Part shown: piece by piece, positions 1-7,048 of the stretch | How positions within the stretch are numbered: the stretch's first letter is position 1 | Layout of the letters: the number at the start of each line of letters is the position of its first letter | NCBI GenBank assembly: GCA_019420065.1 | Contig: JAHZHX010000038.1 | Coordinates: 4,350 to 21,125 of the forward strand | Length of the DNA: 16,776 nt | Direction of reading: 5' to 3' | Origin: Clostridiales bacterium | GTDB taxonomy: Bacteria > Bacillota > Clostridia > Christensenellales > Aristaeellaceae | The notes under the pieces: model-generated | Databases searched by the model: none | Told to the model about the DNA's origin: nothing | The model's input: the letters and a program-made list of their open reading frames with translations, nothing else | Position numbers and translations under genes: made by a program

Positions 1-810
1 TATACGCAGCAGGCTTCTTATCAGCAAACTTATCAGGGCGCGGCATATACGCAGCCCAATGCATATCAGCCGTCCAGTCAGCCTTACCAGCAGCCGGTTC
101 AGCAGCAGGCGCCTTACCAGCAGCCGCAAGCCTACGCTCAGCCGCAGCAGCAGGTTTACCAGCACTCTCCCCTGCAGCAGGGATACCAGCCGCAGCAAAC
201 CGTGGATCAGGCCTATGTGCCGCCGCGGAACCGCCGCGCCGCCCAGCATGCGCAGGAGGCGGAAAATGTCGTCCCATTCCCCGGCGTACAGACCGCGCAG
301 ACCGTTGCGGCGCCGCAAGGCATGCAGCCGCCCGTACAGCCTCAGGCTGAAACCGGCATTGCTTTTACTACTTGCATCGTCAACGTCAGCGGAATTGCCG
401 ACTGCCGCGAGGCCATCGGCCTTCTGCGCACCGGCAACTGCATCATTGCCGCGCTCGACAGCATTGCCGACCAGGCGGAGCTTCGCCGCTATGTGGATAC
501 CCTCAACGGCGCATGTTTTTCCCTGGGATGCAGTATGACGCGCATTTCCGCCCGTGTGGGCGTGTATCTGCTTGCGCCCGCTACCATGCAGGTATATACC
601 GACCCGCGCACCACGCAGATGAATTCCCAGTCCCGCGTGCCGCAGCGCAACCCGCGCAGCGCGCAAAGCCCCTTCCGTCCTCCCTACGCGCAGCAGGGCT
701 TCCAGCCCTATCCGCCGCAGCAGCCGGTATACCAGCAGCCGGTGTATTCCGCGCAGCAGCCCGCGCAGGGCTACTCGCCCGACACCGAATACGGCGACGC
801 AGTCATGTAA
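1..810 (+). CDS. sepF: SepF-like cell division protein with Q/P/Y-rich tails (5' partial)
   Basis: The reading frame is open from base 1, so the start lies upstream; 269 codons are visible. A compact domain at about visible residues 121-200 (FTTCIVNVSGI... to ...GVYLLAPATMQVY) has the SepF/DUF552 pattern: a beta strand, a helix with REAIGLLRTGNCIIAALDSI, then LRRYVDTLNGACFSLGCSMTRI and a last strand. SepF binds the FtsZ C-terminus and membrane and helps build the division septum. The divIVA gene 28 bp downstream is the usual Firmicutes partner and supports the call. The oddity is low complexity on both sides: about 115 residues upstream and 65 downstream rich in Gln, Pro, Tyr and Ala (repeated QQPVYQQ-like units), probably disordered. 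SepF proteins are usually near 150 residues, so this one is much longer. The amphipathic N-terminal membrane helix would lie outside the window. The domain call is fairly sure; the role of the tails is unknown. Confidence 0.75.
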   Translation, partial: YTQQASYQQTYQGAAYTQPNAYQPSSQPYQQPVQQQAPYQQPQAYAQPQQQVYQHSPLQQGYQPQQTVDQAYVPPRNRRAAQHAQEAENVVPFPGVQTAQTVAAPQGMQPPVQPQAETGIAFTTCIVNVSGIADCREAIGLLRTGNCIIAALDSIADQAELRRYVDTLNGACFSLGCSMTRISARVGVYLLAPATMQVYTDPRTTQMNSQSRVPQRNPRSAQSPFRPPYAQQGFQPYPPQQPVYQQPVYSAQQPAQGYSPDTEYGDAVM

Positions 811-838
811 GATTCACTTCTGAAAGGAGCTTTCACCC

Positions 839-1327
839 ATGTCCATCACCGTACCCATGATCGAAGAAAAAGAGTTCAAAACCAAGGTTCGCGGCTATGA
901 TCCGGTGGAAGTTGATGAATTTCTGGATGCGATCTGTGATGAAATGATCGTTATGCAGGAAGAGATCGCCAACCTCCAGGGCCGCCTTGCCCAGGCTTCC
1001 CGCAACCTTGCCTATGCGCAGCCCGCGCAGCGTCCGACCCCGGTCGCCCCGACGGTTGACGCCTCTGAAAGCGCCCAGAAGCTGATCGCCAATGCGCAGC
1101 GTCTGTATGATGAAACGATTGCCCAGGCCAAGCGCGAGGCAGCCGAGATTGTGGCAAATGCCAGCGCCCAGGCAAGCAGCGACGGCATGCAGGCATTGAC
1201 CCAGGAGCGCGACGCGCTGCAAAAGCAGGTAGACGAACTGCGCGCAGCCGCCGGCGCTTACCGCGAGCGCCTTCTCTCCGTCATGCAGGAGCAGCGTCAG
1301 GCGCTGGATCGTCTTACCGTTGATTGA
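839..1327 (+). CDS. divIVA: DivIVA family cell-pole/septum protein
   Basis: A 162-residue DivIVA-domain protein. DivIVA senses curved membrane at septa and poles and recruits partners. Residues 9-32 (EEKEFKTKVRGYDPVEVDEFLD) carry the conserved N-terminal domain and align without gaps to the Bacillus subtilis protein. Position 17, Phe in B. subtilis and part of the membrane-inserting loop, is Val here; Arg18 is kept. A first coiled coil spans about 33-60, a Pro-rich linker about 61-74, and a second helical coil about 75-158 (SAQKLIANAQRLYDETIAQAKREAAEI onward), the usual oligomerisation architecture. The start follows AAAGGAG at 823-829. It is 28 bp behind the sepF-like gene and probably in the same transcript. 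A hairpin follows directly. Confidence 0.9.
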   Translation: MSITVPMIEEKEFKTKVRGYDPVEVDEFLDAICDEMIVMQEEIANLQGRLAQASRNLAYAQPAQRPTPVAPTVDASESAQKLIANAQRLYDETIAQAKREAAEIVANASAQASSDGMQALTQERDALQKQVDELRAAAGAYRERLLSVMQEQRQALDRLTVD

Positions 1328-1338
1328 TATGCATTTTG

Positions 1339-1371
1339 AAAAGCGGACGGCGTTATTGTCGTCCGCTTTTT
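1339..1371 (+). terminator. Hairpin with T-run between divIVA and the MscS gene
   Basis: The arms AAAAGCGGACG (1339-1349) and CGTCCGCTTTT (1360-1370) form a perfect 11-bp stem with a 10-base loop, ending in TTTTT. It starts 11 bp after the divIVA stop and ends 7 bp before the ribosome binding site of the next gene. It looks like an intrinsic terminator, but there is no room for a separate promoter after it, so it may act as a partial terminator or RNA-processing/stability hairpin. Confidence 0.7.
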
Positions 1372-1391
1372 GAGCACAAAGGAGCTTTGCC

Positions 1392-2201
1392 ATGGATGAG
1401 CTGAATCAGGCCGCACAGCAATTAACCGCCTTTTATCATTCGCTGCCGCAGCTGCTGTCCCGGTTGGTGCTGGCCGGCATCGTTATTCTGCTGGGCTTGC
1501 TGCTGCTGCGCCTGCTGCGCTCGCTCATCAACAGAAAGCTGCGGCGCAAACCGCTCAAAAACAACCGCACCGTCAAGCAGGCGGAAACGCTGCGTTCGCT
1601 GACAAACAGTGTCATCAGTTATCTGATGTACTTTTTCACCGCCATGGTTGTGCTGCGCATTTTCGGTATTGATCTGACCTCACTGTTGGCCGTGGCCGGT
1701 ATCGGCAGCATTGCCATCGGCTTTGGCGCGCAATCGCTGGTCAAGGATATGATCAGCGGCATGTTTTTGTGGATGGAAGGCAACATTAACGTAGGCGATA
1801 TCGTAACCGTCGCCGGGCAGAGCGGCAAGGTTGAAACCATCACGCTGCGCACCACCGTACTGCGCGGTACGGATAACTGCCTGTTTGCCATTCCCAACGG
1901 CGATATCCGCACCGTCATATGCCGTTCCCGCGGCCGACAGCTGGCGCAGGTCAACGTAACGGTTGCCCACGGGCAAGACCTGTACGCCGCGCAGCAATCC
2001 TTGGAGGATGAATGCCTCCTGCTGCAAAAGCAGCTTTCTCTGCCTGACGCTCCCCGCGTTTATCCCGCCATCGCCAGCGACGCCCGCTGCGTCACCATGC
2101 GCGTGGAATGCGGCTGCGAGCCGGAAGAAGTATGGGCCATGGAACGGGAAATCCGCCTGCATATGTTTGAACGGCTGCGGCGCGACGGCTTTAAGACCTA
2201 A
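1392..2201 (+). CDS. MscS-family small-conductance mechanosensitive channel
   Basis: A 269-residue MscS-family protein that releases solutes across the cytoplasmic membrane under hypo-osmotic stress. Transmembrane helices: about 19-41 (VLAGIVILLGLLLLRLL), about 70-92 (VISYLMYFFTAMVVLRIF) and the pore helix about 97-127 with the family signature GIGSIAIGFGAQSLVKDMISG. The beta domain follows with VGDIV, KVETITLRTTVLRGTDN and IPNGDI, then a C-terminal alpha/beta portion. Length and a three-helix N-terminus match the YggB/YkuT-type minimal MscS. The start follows AAAGGAG at 1378-1384. No own promoter is visible, so it probably depends on read-through from sepF-divIVA. The family is certain; paralogue identity is not. 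Confidence 0.92.
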   Translation: MDELNQAAQQLTAFYHSLPQLLSRLVLAGIVILLGLLLLRLLRSLINRKLRRKPLKNNRTVKQAETLRSLTNSVISYLMYFFTAMVVLRIFGIDLTSLLAVAGIGSIAIGFGAQSLVKDMISGMFLWMEGNINVGDIVTVAGQSGKVETITLRTTVLRGTDNCLFAIPNGDIRTVICRSRGRQLAQVNVTVAHGQDLYAAQQSLEDECLLLQKQLSLPDAPRVYPAIASDARCVTMRVECGCEPEEVWAMEREIRLHMFERLRRDGFKT

Positions 2202-2210
2202 TGATGCGCA

Positions 2211-2254
2211 CTCCCCCGCTGTACCTGGACGGGCCAGCGGGGGAGTTTTTTTTT
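2211..2254 (+). terminator. Strong intrinsic terminator after the MscS gene
   Basis: CTCCCCCGCTG (2211-2221) pairs perfectly with CAGCGGGGGAG (2235-2245), an 11-bp GC-rich stem with a 13-base loop, followed by nine T (2246-2254). The T-run overlaps the stop codon of the convergent gene on the minus strand. Read from the minus strand there is no T-run, so it should act mainly on plus-strand transcripts. Confidence 0.95.
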
Positions 2255-3149
2255 ATTTTATCATTGTTTTGAGTCCGTCTTTTACCGGTTGGAAATTATT
2301 GGTCAATACGCAGTCAATGCCGATATCGAAATACGCTTTGGCTTCCTCCGCCGTATCCGCCCAGAAAAGATTGCATACCAGCCCATTTGCCTTGGCCTTG
2401 TCAATCATCCGCTGCGTCGTAAACCCTTTGCAGAACTGCACCTTCCTGCAGCCATACTCCAGCGCGTGCTCGACGATGCTGTAATTCATATGCCCCTCCA
2501 GGCAGCAGCGCGCCATATCGGGCGCAAGCTCGCGCGCCGTCATCAGCACATCCGCCTCGCCGGTGATATAAGCGTGATCGCGACAGCGATACACATCCAA
2601 CAGATGCAGAATCTTTTCAAAATCCTTGGGATCATACGGCGTCAACGGTCGGTTTTCATACTCGGGCAAAACCTCCTCCACGCCTTCGGGAAGCGGCGGC
2701 ATGATGACCTCATGCCGGTTATGACGCTGGCCAAGCAGCTGACCGCGCGCCTGCATTCCAGGCGTGCGCGCACGGTTTTTCAGCGGCGATTTAATATGAA
2801 TATTCAGTACCGTGCGCCCGGCAGCCAAATCCAGCACCTCTTCAAACAGCGGCAGCCGCACGCCGGAAAATGCCGGAGAAAACCGGCTGCCCGCGTCCAG
2901 CGCCTTCACCTCTTTGGTCGTCAGTTCCGTAATCAGGCCCGTGCCATCGGTGGTGCGATCAGCCTTTGGATCATGGCACACCACCAGATCGCCATCCTTG
3001 TCCGGCCACAAATCCAGCTCAATTTCCTGCGCGCCCATGGACAGCGCCAGCGCAAAGGCAGGCAGCGTATTTTCCGGCGCAATCATATTATACCCGCGAT
3101 GCGCGCAAAGGCGTGGATAGCCTCCCTCCCGGTCATTGGATTGCCGCAT
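2253..3149 (-). CDS. Glycerophosphodiester phosphodiesterase family protein
   Basis: A 298-residue GDPD-family TIM-barrel enzyme. The family hydrolyses glycerophosphodiesters, released from phospholipid turnover, to glycerol-3-phosphate and an alcohol. Visible motifs are CAHRGY (His17, Arg18), APENTLPAF (Glu26), IELDLWPDKDGDLVVCHD (Glu44, Asp46, His59, Asp60). The usual NxEIK strand is NIHIK (residues 116-120), so the normally metal-binding Glu is His118. No signal peptide is seen, so it is probably cytoplasmic. The ATG at 3149 is chosen because GAGGTG lies 6-7 bases upstream and a good promoter ends about 35 bases upstream. A longer frame from a TTG at 3212 would start inside that promoter. 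Substrate is not determined; the altered metal site leaves room for another phosphodiester. Confidence 0.88.
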   Translation of the reverse strand: MRQSNDREGGYPRLCAHRGYNMIAPENTLPAFALALSMGAQEIELDLWPDKDGDLVVCHDPKADRTTDGTGLITELTTKEVKALDAGSRFSPAFSGVRLPLFEEVLDLAAGRTVLNIHIKSPLKNRARTPGMQARGQLLGQRHNRHEVIMPPLPEGVEEVLPEYENRPLTPYDPKDFEKILHLLDVYRCRDHAYITGEADVLMTARELAPDMARCCLEGHMNYSIVEHALEYGCRKVQFCKGFTTQRMIDKAKANGLVCNLFWADTAEEAKAYFDIGIDCVLTNNFQPVKDGLKTMIK

Positions 3150-3183
3150 GTCAATCACCTCGTACAGCATATTTACGTTTTCT

Positions 3184-3212
3184 ATTATATCCGTTTCCCC
3201 GGTCGTTAGCAA
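3184..3212 (-). promoter_or_regulatory. Sigma-A-type promoter for the GDPD gene
   Basis: On the minus strand TTGCTA (3212-3207), a 17-bp spacer and a perfect TATAAT (3189-3184). Predicted transcription start is near 3177, giving an untranslated leader of about 28 bases. It begins 7 bp after the lysA stop codon, so the gene can be expressed apart from lysA. Confidence 0.85.
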
Positions 3213-3218
3213 GCCGTT

Positions 3219-4514
3219 TTATACATCGCAACGCAGTAAATCCGCAAAAGTTTCCCGCCGCACACCCAGCCGGCTCTCGCCGTTGTTCAGTATTACGACC
3301 GGCGGACGGCAAATGCGGTTATAATTGGAGGCCATGGAATAGTTGTATGCCCCGGTGCTGAGCACAGCCAGAATATCCCCCGTTCGAATCTGCGGCAGGC
3401 GTACATTTTCCTGAATCAGCGCCCCCGTTTCGCAGCAGCGCCCGGTCACCGTAACCACCGTATCCGCCTTTTCATTGGCGCGGTTTGCCAGCATTACCGT
3501 ATACGGCGCGCCATACAGCGCATAGCGCGGATTATCGCTCATGCCACCGTCCACCACCACATAGCTGCGGTAGTTCTCAATGGTCTTGATCGAACCGGCC
3601 GTATAGAGCGTAATTCCCGCGTCCGCCACAATCGAACGGCCCGGTTCCAGCAAAAGCGCAGGGAGCGGCAAAGAGGCCGCGCCGCACAGGCGTTTGAGTT
3701 CGGCCGCCAGCGCCGCGATCTCCCCCTCGATATCCACCGCCGTATCGCTCTCCAGATAACGCACGGCAAACCCGCCGCCCAGATTCAGCAGGGTCGGCGC
3801 ATAGCCCGTCTTCCGGCGCACGCTGCACGCAAAGTCAATCATCATCTGCGCCGCGCGCACAAAGGGCTGACAATCGGCAATTTGCGAACCGATATGGCAG
3901 TGATAACCGCGCACATCCAAATGCTCCATGGTCAGCGCCCGCAGCACAAATTCCATTGCCTGGCCAGTTTCAATGGCCATACCGAACTGACAGTCGATCC
4001 TGCCGGTATTCACGGCGGCAAAGGTGTGCGGATCGATGCCTGGGGTCAGACGCAGCAATACCTTCTGCCGCAGGCCCCTTTTCCCCGCGGCGGCATTCAG
4101 CCGCTCCAGCTCCAGCGGATTATCCACAATAAAATAGCCAACGCCCTGTTCCAGCGCATAATCAATTTCTTCGGGCAGCTTGTTGTTGCCATGGAAAAAG
4201 AGTTTTTGCGCCGGAAAGCCCGCCGACAGCGCGGTATAGATCTCGCCCGCGCTTACAGCATCGGCCCCCATGCCTTCTTCCTGCAAAATAGCATACATGC
4301 CGCGAAAGCAAAGCGCCTTGCTGGCATACAGCGGCAGGCTCTCCTTGCCCATATACGCGCGCAGCGCCCGCACATAACGCCGGCAATTTTCGCGCACGCG
4401 CGCCTCGTCCAGCAAATAGGCCGGCGTTCCGTAACGCTCCGCCAGGCTGACCACATCCTGGCCGGCAAAATACAGGCGCCCTTCCGCGCCCACAGTCAAA
4501 TTGGCATGCAGCAT
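3219..4514 (-). CDS. lysA: Diaminopimelate decarboxylase
   Basis: A 431-residue PLP-dependent fold-III decarboxylase converting meso-diaminopimelate to L-lysine, the last step of lysine synthesis, in the cytoplasm. Seen: Lys66 in LYASKALCF (the PLP Schiff-base lysine), HCHIGSQI (the HxGSQ signature), the glycine-rich LNLGGGFAV, LLEPGRSIVADAG (PLP phosphate binding), CCETGALIQE (catalytic Cys from the partner subunit; many relatives have Asp where Ala follows ETG) and GAYNYSMASNYN near the C-terminus. Length is normal for LysA. The ATG at 4514 is preferred because GGAGGAAGG lies just upstream; longer in-frame starts reach 4565 without a ribosome binding site. It has its own promoter and seems monocistronic or weakly linked to the GDPD gene behind it. 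Confidence 0.95.
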   Translation of the reverse strand: MLHANLTVGAEGRLYFAGQDVVSLAERYGTPAYLLDEARVRENCRRYVRALRAYMGKESLPLYASKALCFRGMYAILQEEGMGADAVSAGEIYTALSAGFPAQKLFFHGNNKLPEEIDYALEQGVGYFIVDNPLELERLNAAAGKRGLRQKVLLRLTPGIDPHTFAAVNTGRIDCQFGMAIETGQAMEFVLRALTMEHLDVRGYHCHIGSQIADCQPFVRAAQMMIDFACSVRRKTGYAPTLLNLGGGFAVRYLESDTAVDIEGEIAALAAELKRLCGAASLPLPALLLEPGRSIVADAGITLYTAGSIKTIENYRSYVVVDGGMSDNPRYALYGAPYTVMLANRANEKADTVVTVTGRCCETGALIQENVRLPQIRTGDILAVLSTGAYNYSMASNYNRICRPPVVILNNGESRLGVRRETFADLLRCDV

Positions 4515-4567
4515 CTCTGCCCTTCCTCCATTTCTTCCGCGGCGCATACGGCACACAGATCCCATTC

Positions 4568-4576
4568 AGTATAGCA
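4568..4576 (-). promoter_or_regulatory. Extended -10 promoter for lysA
   Basis: On the minus strand TGC-TATACT (4576-4568) is an extended -10 element. The -35 hexamer at 17-bp spacing (CAGGAA) is poor, as tolerated by extended -10 promoters. The predicted leader is about 47 bases, too short for a lysine riboswitch, and none is seen. Confidence 0.65.
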
Positions 4577-4620
4577 TACTTTGCAAGCATTTCCTGCATT
4601 TATGATGTTTTTTCCACATT

Positions 4621-4658
4621 AAAAGAGCGCCGTTCTTCGTAAAAATGAAGGACGGCGC
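4621..4658 (-). terminator. Intrinsic terminator ending the popT-to-pyk operon
   Basis: On the minus strand GCGCCGTCCTTC (4658-4647) pairs with GAAGAACGGCGC (4638-4627), 11 of 12 positions, with an 8-base loop and then TCTTTT (4626-4621). It lies 16 bp after the stop of the small membrane protein gene and separates the long operon from lysA. Confidence 0.88.
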
Positions 4659-4674
4659 CGTTGAATCATTCATT

Positions 4675-4947
4675 TTACCAAAATAGGCTCAGGCCCGTCG
4701 TTACCAGCCAAAGCGCGGCAAATATCAGCGTTGCCATGCCGCGAATGCGCTCAATCGGCGTATCCTGCGCGGCTGGCTCCGCCGCGGCCTTGCGGCGCAG
4801 AATAAGATTCGCCGCCCAGCAGATAATCAGCAGCAAAAAACCGTAGGAGGTCACCTGCTGCGGACAAAGGCCGCATAAATACAGCACGTTCAGCACCGCG
4901 GCGATCGCGCAGGAAGCAAGAATGCCCCAGCGCATCAGTTTTTCCAT
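4675..4947 (-). CDS. Small three-helix membrane protein, unknown function
   Basis: A 90-residue hydrophobic protein that I do not assign to a family. It has three likely membrane segments: about residues 7-25 (WGILASCAIAAVLNVLYLCG), 33-50 (YGFLLLIICWAANLIL) and 69-89 (GMATLIFAALWLVTTGLSLFW). A short charged loop RRKAAAEPAAQDTPIERIR sits between helices 2 and 3. The ATG at 4947 lies inside the last codons of the pyruvate kinase gene (13-bp overlap), with AAGGAG about 11 bases upstream, which suggests translational coupling. An ATG seven codons upstream (4968) is possible but lacks a site. It is the last gene of the operon, right before the terminator. Confidence 0.75.
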   Translation of the reverse strand: MEKLMRWGILASCAIAAVLNVLYLCGLCPQQVTSYGFLLLIICWAANLILRRKAAAEPAAQDTPIERIRGMATLIFAALWLVTTGLSLFW

Positions 4948-6383
4948 AGGAACGTTCTCTCCTTCCATCCGGCCACCGTCTCTACCTTAATCAAATTCGT
5001 GTTGCCTGATTTGCCATTGATCTGTCCACCTGTCACCACCACGTTGTCGCCGCTGCGCAGCTCCAGCGCCTGTTTGGCGCTTTCCACCGCGCAATAGAAC
5101 ATCACATCAATGGAATTGAAGGCGCGGGAGAGAATCGGCGTTACACCCCAGGACAAGGCCAGCTTACGCCAGACCTTTTGCTCCGTCGTCATGCCGATAA
5201 TATCCACCGGACAGCGGAAGCGGCTCACCATCCGCGCCGTAACGCCGCTCATGGAACACACCACAATGCATTTGGCTTGAACATCCACCGCCATGGCGCA
5301 GGCCGCGTGCGAAATAGCGTCCAGATTGCTGCGAATCTGGAAATCCGTATTCATAAAGCGTTTGCGGTAATTGATGGTTGTCTCGGTATAGGCGGCAATC
5401 TCGGCCATATTCCGTACAGCCTGCACCGGATACTGACCGGCCGCCGATTCGCCCGAGAGCATGACCGCAGAGCTGCCGTCATACACGGCATTGGCCACAT
5501 CCGATATTTCCGCGCGCGTCGGACGCGGATTATGAATCATGGATTCCAGCATCTCGGTCGCCGTGATGACCCGCTTGCCCAGCAAACGGCACTTGGTAAT
5601 CAAATGCTTCTGTACGGCCGGAACCTCCACATAAGGGATTTCCACGCCCAGATCGCCGCGCGCCACCATAATACCGTCGCACTGCTCGCAGATTTCTTCA
5701 ATATGATCTACGCCGGCGCGGTTTTCAATTTTGGCAATCACGTCAATCGCGTCTCCGCCATGCGCATGCAGAAAATCCTTCACGTCCTTTACGTCCTGCT
5801 TGCCCGATACAAAAGAGGCGGCAATAAAATCCACATCATTCTCAATGCCAAAGAGCAGATCGCTCTTGTCCTGCTCGGACAGATACGGCCCCGACAGCGT
5901 CTTATTGGGAAAGCTCATGCTTTTGCGGTTGCTCATTTCCCCGCCGGTCATCACCCGGCACACCACGTCGCTGCCGCAAATCCGGCACACCTCAAACGCC
6001 ACCAGCCCGTTGTTGACCAGAATGCGGTCGCCCACCGCCACGTCTTTGGGCAGGTTTTTGTGCGTTACCGAAACGCGCGTTTCATCGCCCTCCACCTCGT
6101 CGGCGGTAAATATGAACTCCGCGCCGGTTTCCACCCGCACCTTGCCCTCCCGGAAGGTTTTGATACGGTATTCCGGCCCCTTGGTATCCAGCATAATGGC
6201 AATGGGCAGGCCCAGCTTTTCCCGCACGCGGCGGATCAAATCAATTTTTCGCTGATGCTCTTCATGCGTTCCGTGAGAAAAATTCAGCCGCGCCACATTC
6301 ATGCCCGCCAGACACATCTGCTCCAGAATCTCCTCCGTCTCGCTGGCCGGGCCGATAGTACAGATGATCTTTGTTTTTCTCAT
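4935..6383 (-). CDS. pyk: Pyruvate kinase
   Basis: A 482-residue cytoplasmic glycolytic enzyme converting phosphoenolpyruvate and ADP to pyruvate and ATP. Seen in order: KIICTIGPAS at the N-terminus, ARLNFSHG (Arg32, Asn34, Ser36), LDTKGPEYR (65-73), the B domain, IAKIENRAGVDHIEEI with the catalytic Lys, MVARGDLGVEIP, then ITATEMLESMIHNPRPTRAE and VANAVYDGSSAVMLSGESAAG, and a C-terminal regulatory domain. Glu71 matches muscle enzyme Glu117, which predicts K+ dependence; K+-independent enzymes carry Lys there. Small departures: TEM for the usual TQM, SGESAAG for SGETAKG. The extra C-terminal phosphohistidine domain of bacilli is absent. The ATG at 6383 sits 7 bases after GGAGG; the ATG two codons earlier is too close. 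It is the seventh gene of the operon, 16 bp after the DUF975 gene. Confidence 0.97.
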   Translation of the reverse strand: MRKTKIICTIGPASETEEILEQMCLAGMNVARLNFSHGTHEEHQRKIDLIRRVREKLGLPIAIMLDTKGPEYRIKTFREGKVRVETGAEFIFTADEVEGDETRVSVTHKNLPKDVAVGDRILVNNGLVAFEVCRICGSDVVCRVMTGGEMSNRKSMSFPNKTLSGPYLSEQDKSDLLFGIENDVDFIAASFVSGKQDVKDVKDFLHAHGGDAIDVIAKIENRAGVDHIEEICEQCDGIMVARGDLGVEIPYVEVPAVQKHLITKCRLLGKRVITATEMLESMIHNPRPTRAEISDVANAVYDGSSAVMLSGESAAGQYPVQAVRNMAEIAAYTETTINYRKRFMNTDFQIRSNLDAISHAACAMAVDVQAKCIVVCSMSGVTARMVSRFRCPVDIIGMTTEQKVWRKLALSWGVTPILSRAFNSIDVMFYCAVESAKQALELRSGDNVVVTGGQINGKSGNTNLIKVETVAGWKERTFLWKN

Positions 6384-6399
6384 TGTCATCCCTCCGCGA

Positions 6400-7035
6400 T
6401 TAGATTTCGCCGGTCAGCTCCTCCATGGTCACAGCGCCGTTTTCCAGCGCCAGCCGCTTGATTTCATCATATATGCCGGCAAAGGTCAATTCCATATACG
6501 GCCCCACATACAGCACATGAAGAATGTTCATCGTCAAGGCAGAGACCAGCTCCCAGCCCACAAAGCTGAGCATGGCAATAAACAGATCCATTTTATGGCC
6601 GTACATCATGCGCTCGGAAATACGGCTCGCCTCCATGGCTGGCACATGGGGATACTCCGCCAAGATATAGGGTGTAAGCGCATACGCCAATGCCTTGATA
6701 ATGCCCGGAATCACGAACAAAAGCGTATACAGGAACGTTTTGACCCTGACCCAGAGCATACCGCCCATGTTGCGCAAGAAGCTTTCATCAAACATGGACG
6801 TAAACAGCTCAGTCACCGACAGCGTACCGCCCTGCCACACGCGCAGGAAAAAGCCGCTCGCCGCCACGGTAATCACGCCGCTGACCAGGATATTGAGCAA
6901 ACCTACCGACAGCATGCCCAGCGCCAAATTGCACAAAAGCACCGCCAGCGTAACGCCCACCAGCACACCGCGCTGCCGGTACAGCGCCTGCTTTGCCTCC
7001 GCCTTGATCGCAACTCTGTCAAATGTATACATCAT
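6400..7035 (-). CDS. DUF975 family membrane protein
   Basis: A 211-residue polytopic membrane protein of the DUF975 type common in Firmicutes; its function is unknown. Hydrophobic segments: about 25-47 (GVTLAVLLCNLALGMLSVGL), 50-66 (VSGVITVAASGFFLRV), 97-125 (VKTFLYTLLFVIPGIIKALAYAL) and 153-180 (LFIAMLSFVGWELVSALTMNILHVLYVGPY). The family hallmark is visible: ASRISERMMYGHKMDLFIAMLSFVGWELV, meaning a GHK-x-DLF motif followed by S-F-x-GW. The start is one of two adjacent ATG codons after a weak AGGA. It is 13 bp after the amidohydrolase and 16 bp before pyk, so clearly co-transcribed. Confidence 0.85.
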   Translation of the reverse strand: MMYTFDRVAIKAEAKQALYRQRGVLVGVTLAVLLCNLALGMLSVGLLNILVSGVITVAASGFFLRVWQGGTLSVTELFTSMFDESFLRNMGGMLWVRVKTFLYTLLFVIPGIIKALAYALTPYILAEYPHVPAMEASRISERMMYGHKMDLFIAMLSFVGWELVSALTMNILHVLYVGPYMELTFAGIYDEIKRLALENGAVTMEELTGEI

Positions 7036-7048
7036 GCATCATCCTATC

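Noticed and set aside
1..200. CAG/CCG-rich repeats at the left edge as a CRISPR or non-coding tandem repeat
   Set aside because: The repeats are irregular, stay in one open frame and encode the Gln/Pro/Tyr tail of the SepF-like protein. There are no constant repeats with unique spacers.
2289..3209. A 306-codon plus-strand open frame opposite the glycerophosphodiesterase
   Set aside because: It is a mirror frame of a gene with clear HRG, ELD and HD motifs; its composition is antisense-like and no start signal is seen.
3150..3212. A longer glycerophosphodiesterase start at the TTG at 3212
   Set aside because: That TTG forms the -35 hexamer of a TTGCTA-N17-TATAAT promoter, and the ATG at 3149 has a ribosome binding site.
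4515..4620. A lysine riboswitch upstream of lysA
   Set aside because: The predicted transcript leader is only about 47 bases, far shorter than the roughly 170-base lysine riboswitch, and no matching fold is visible.
5178..6461. A 427-codon plus-strand open frame opposite pyruvate kinase
   Set aside because: It is a shadow of pyk. The residues are skewed to His and Arg, and no family pattern is present.
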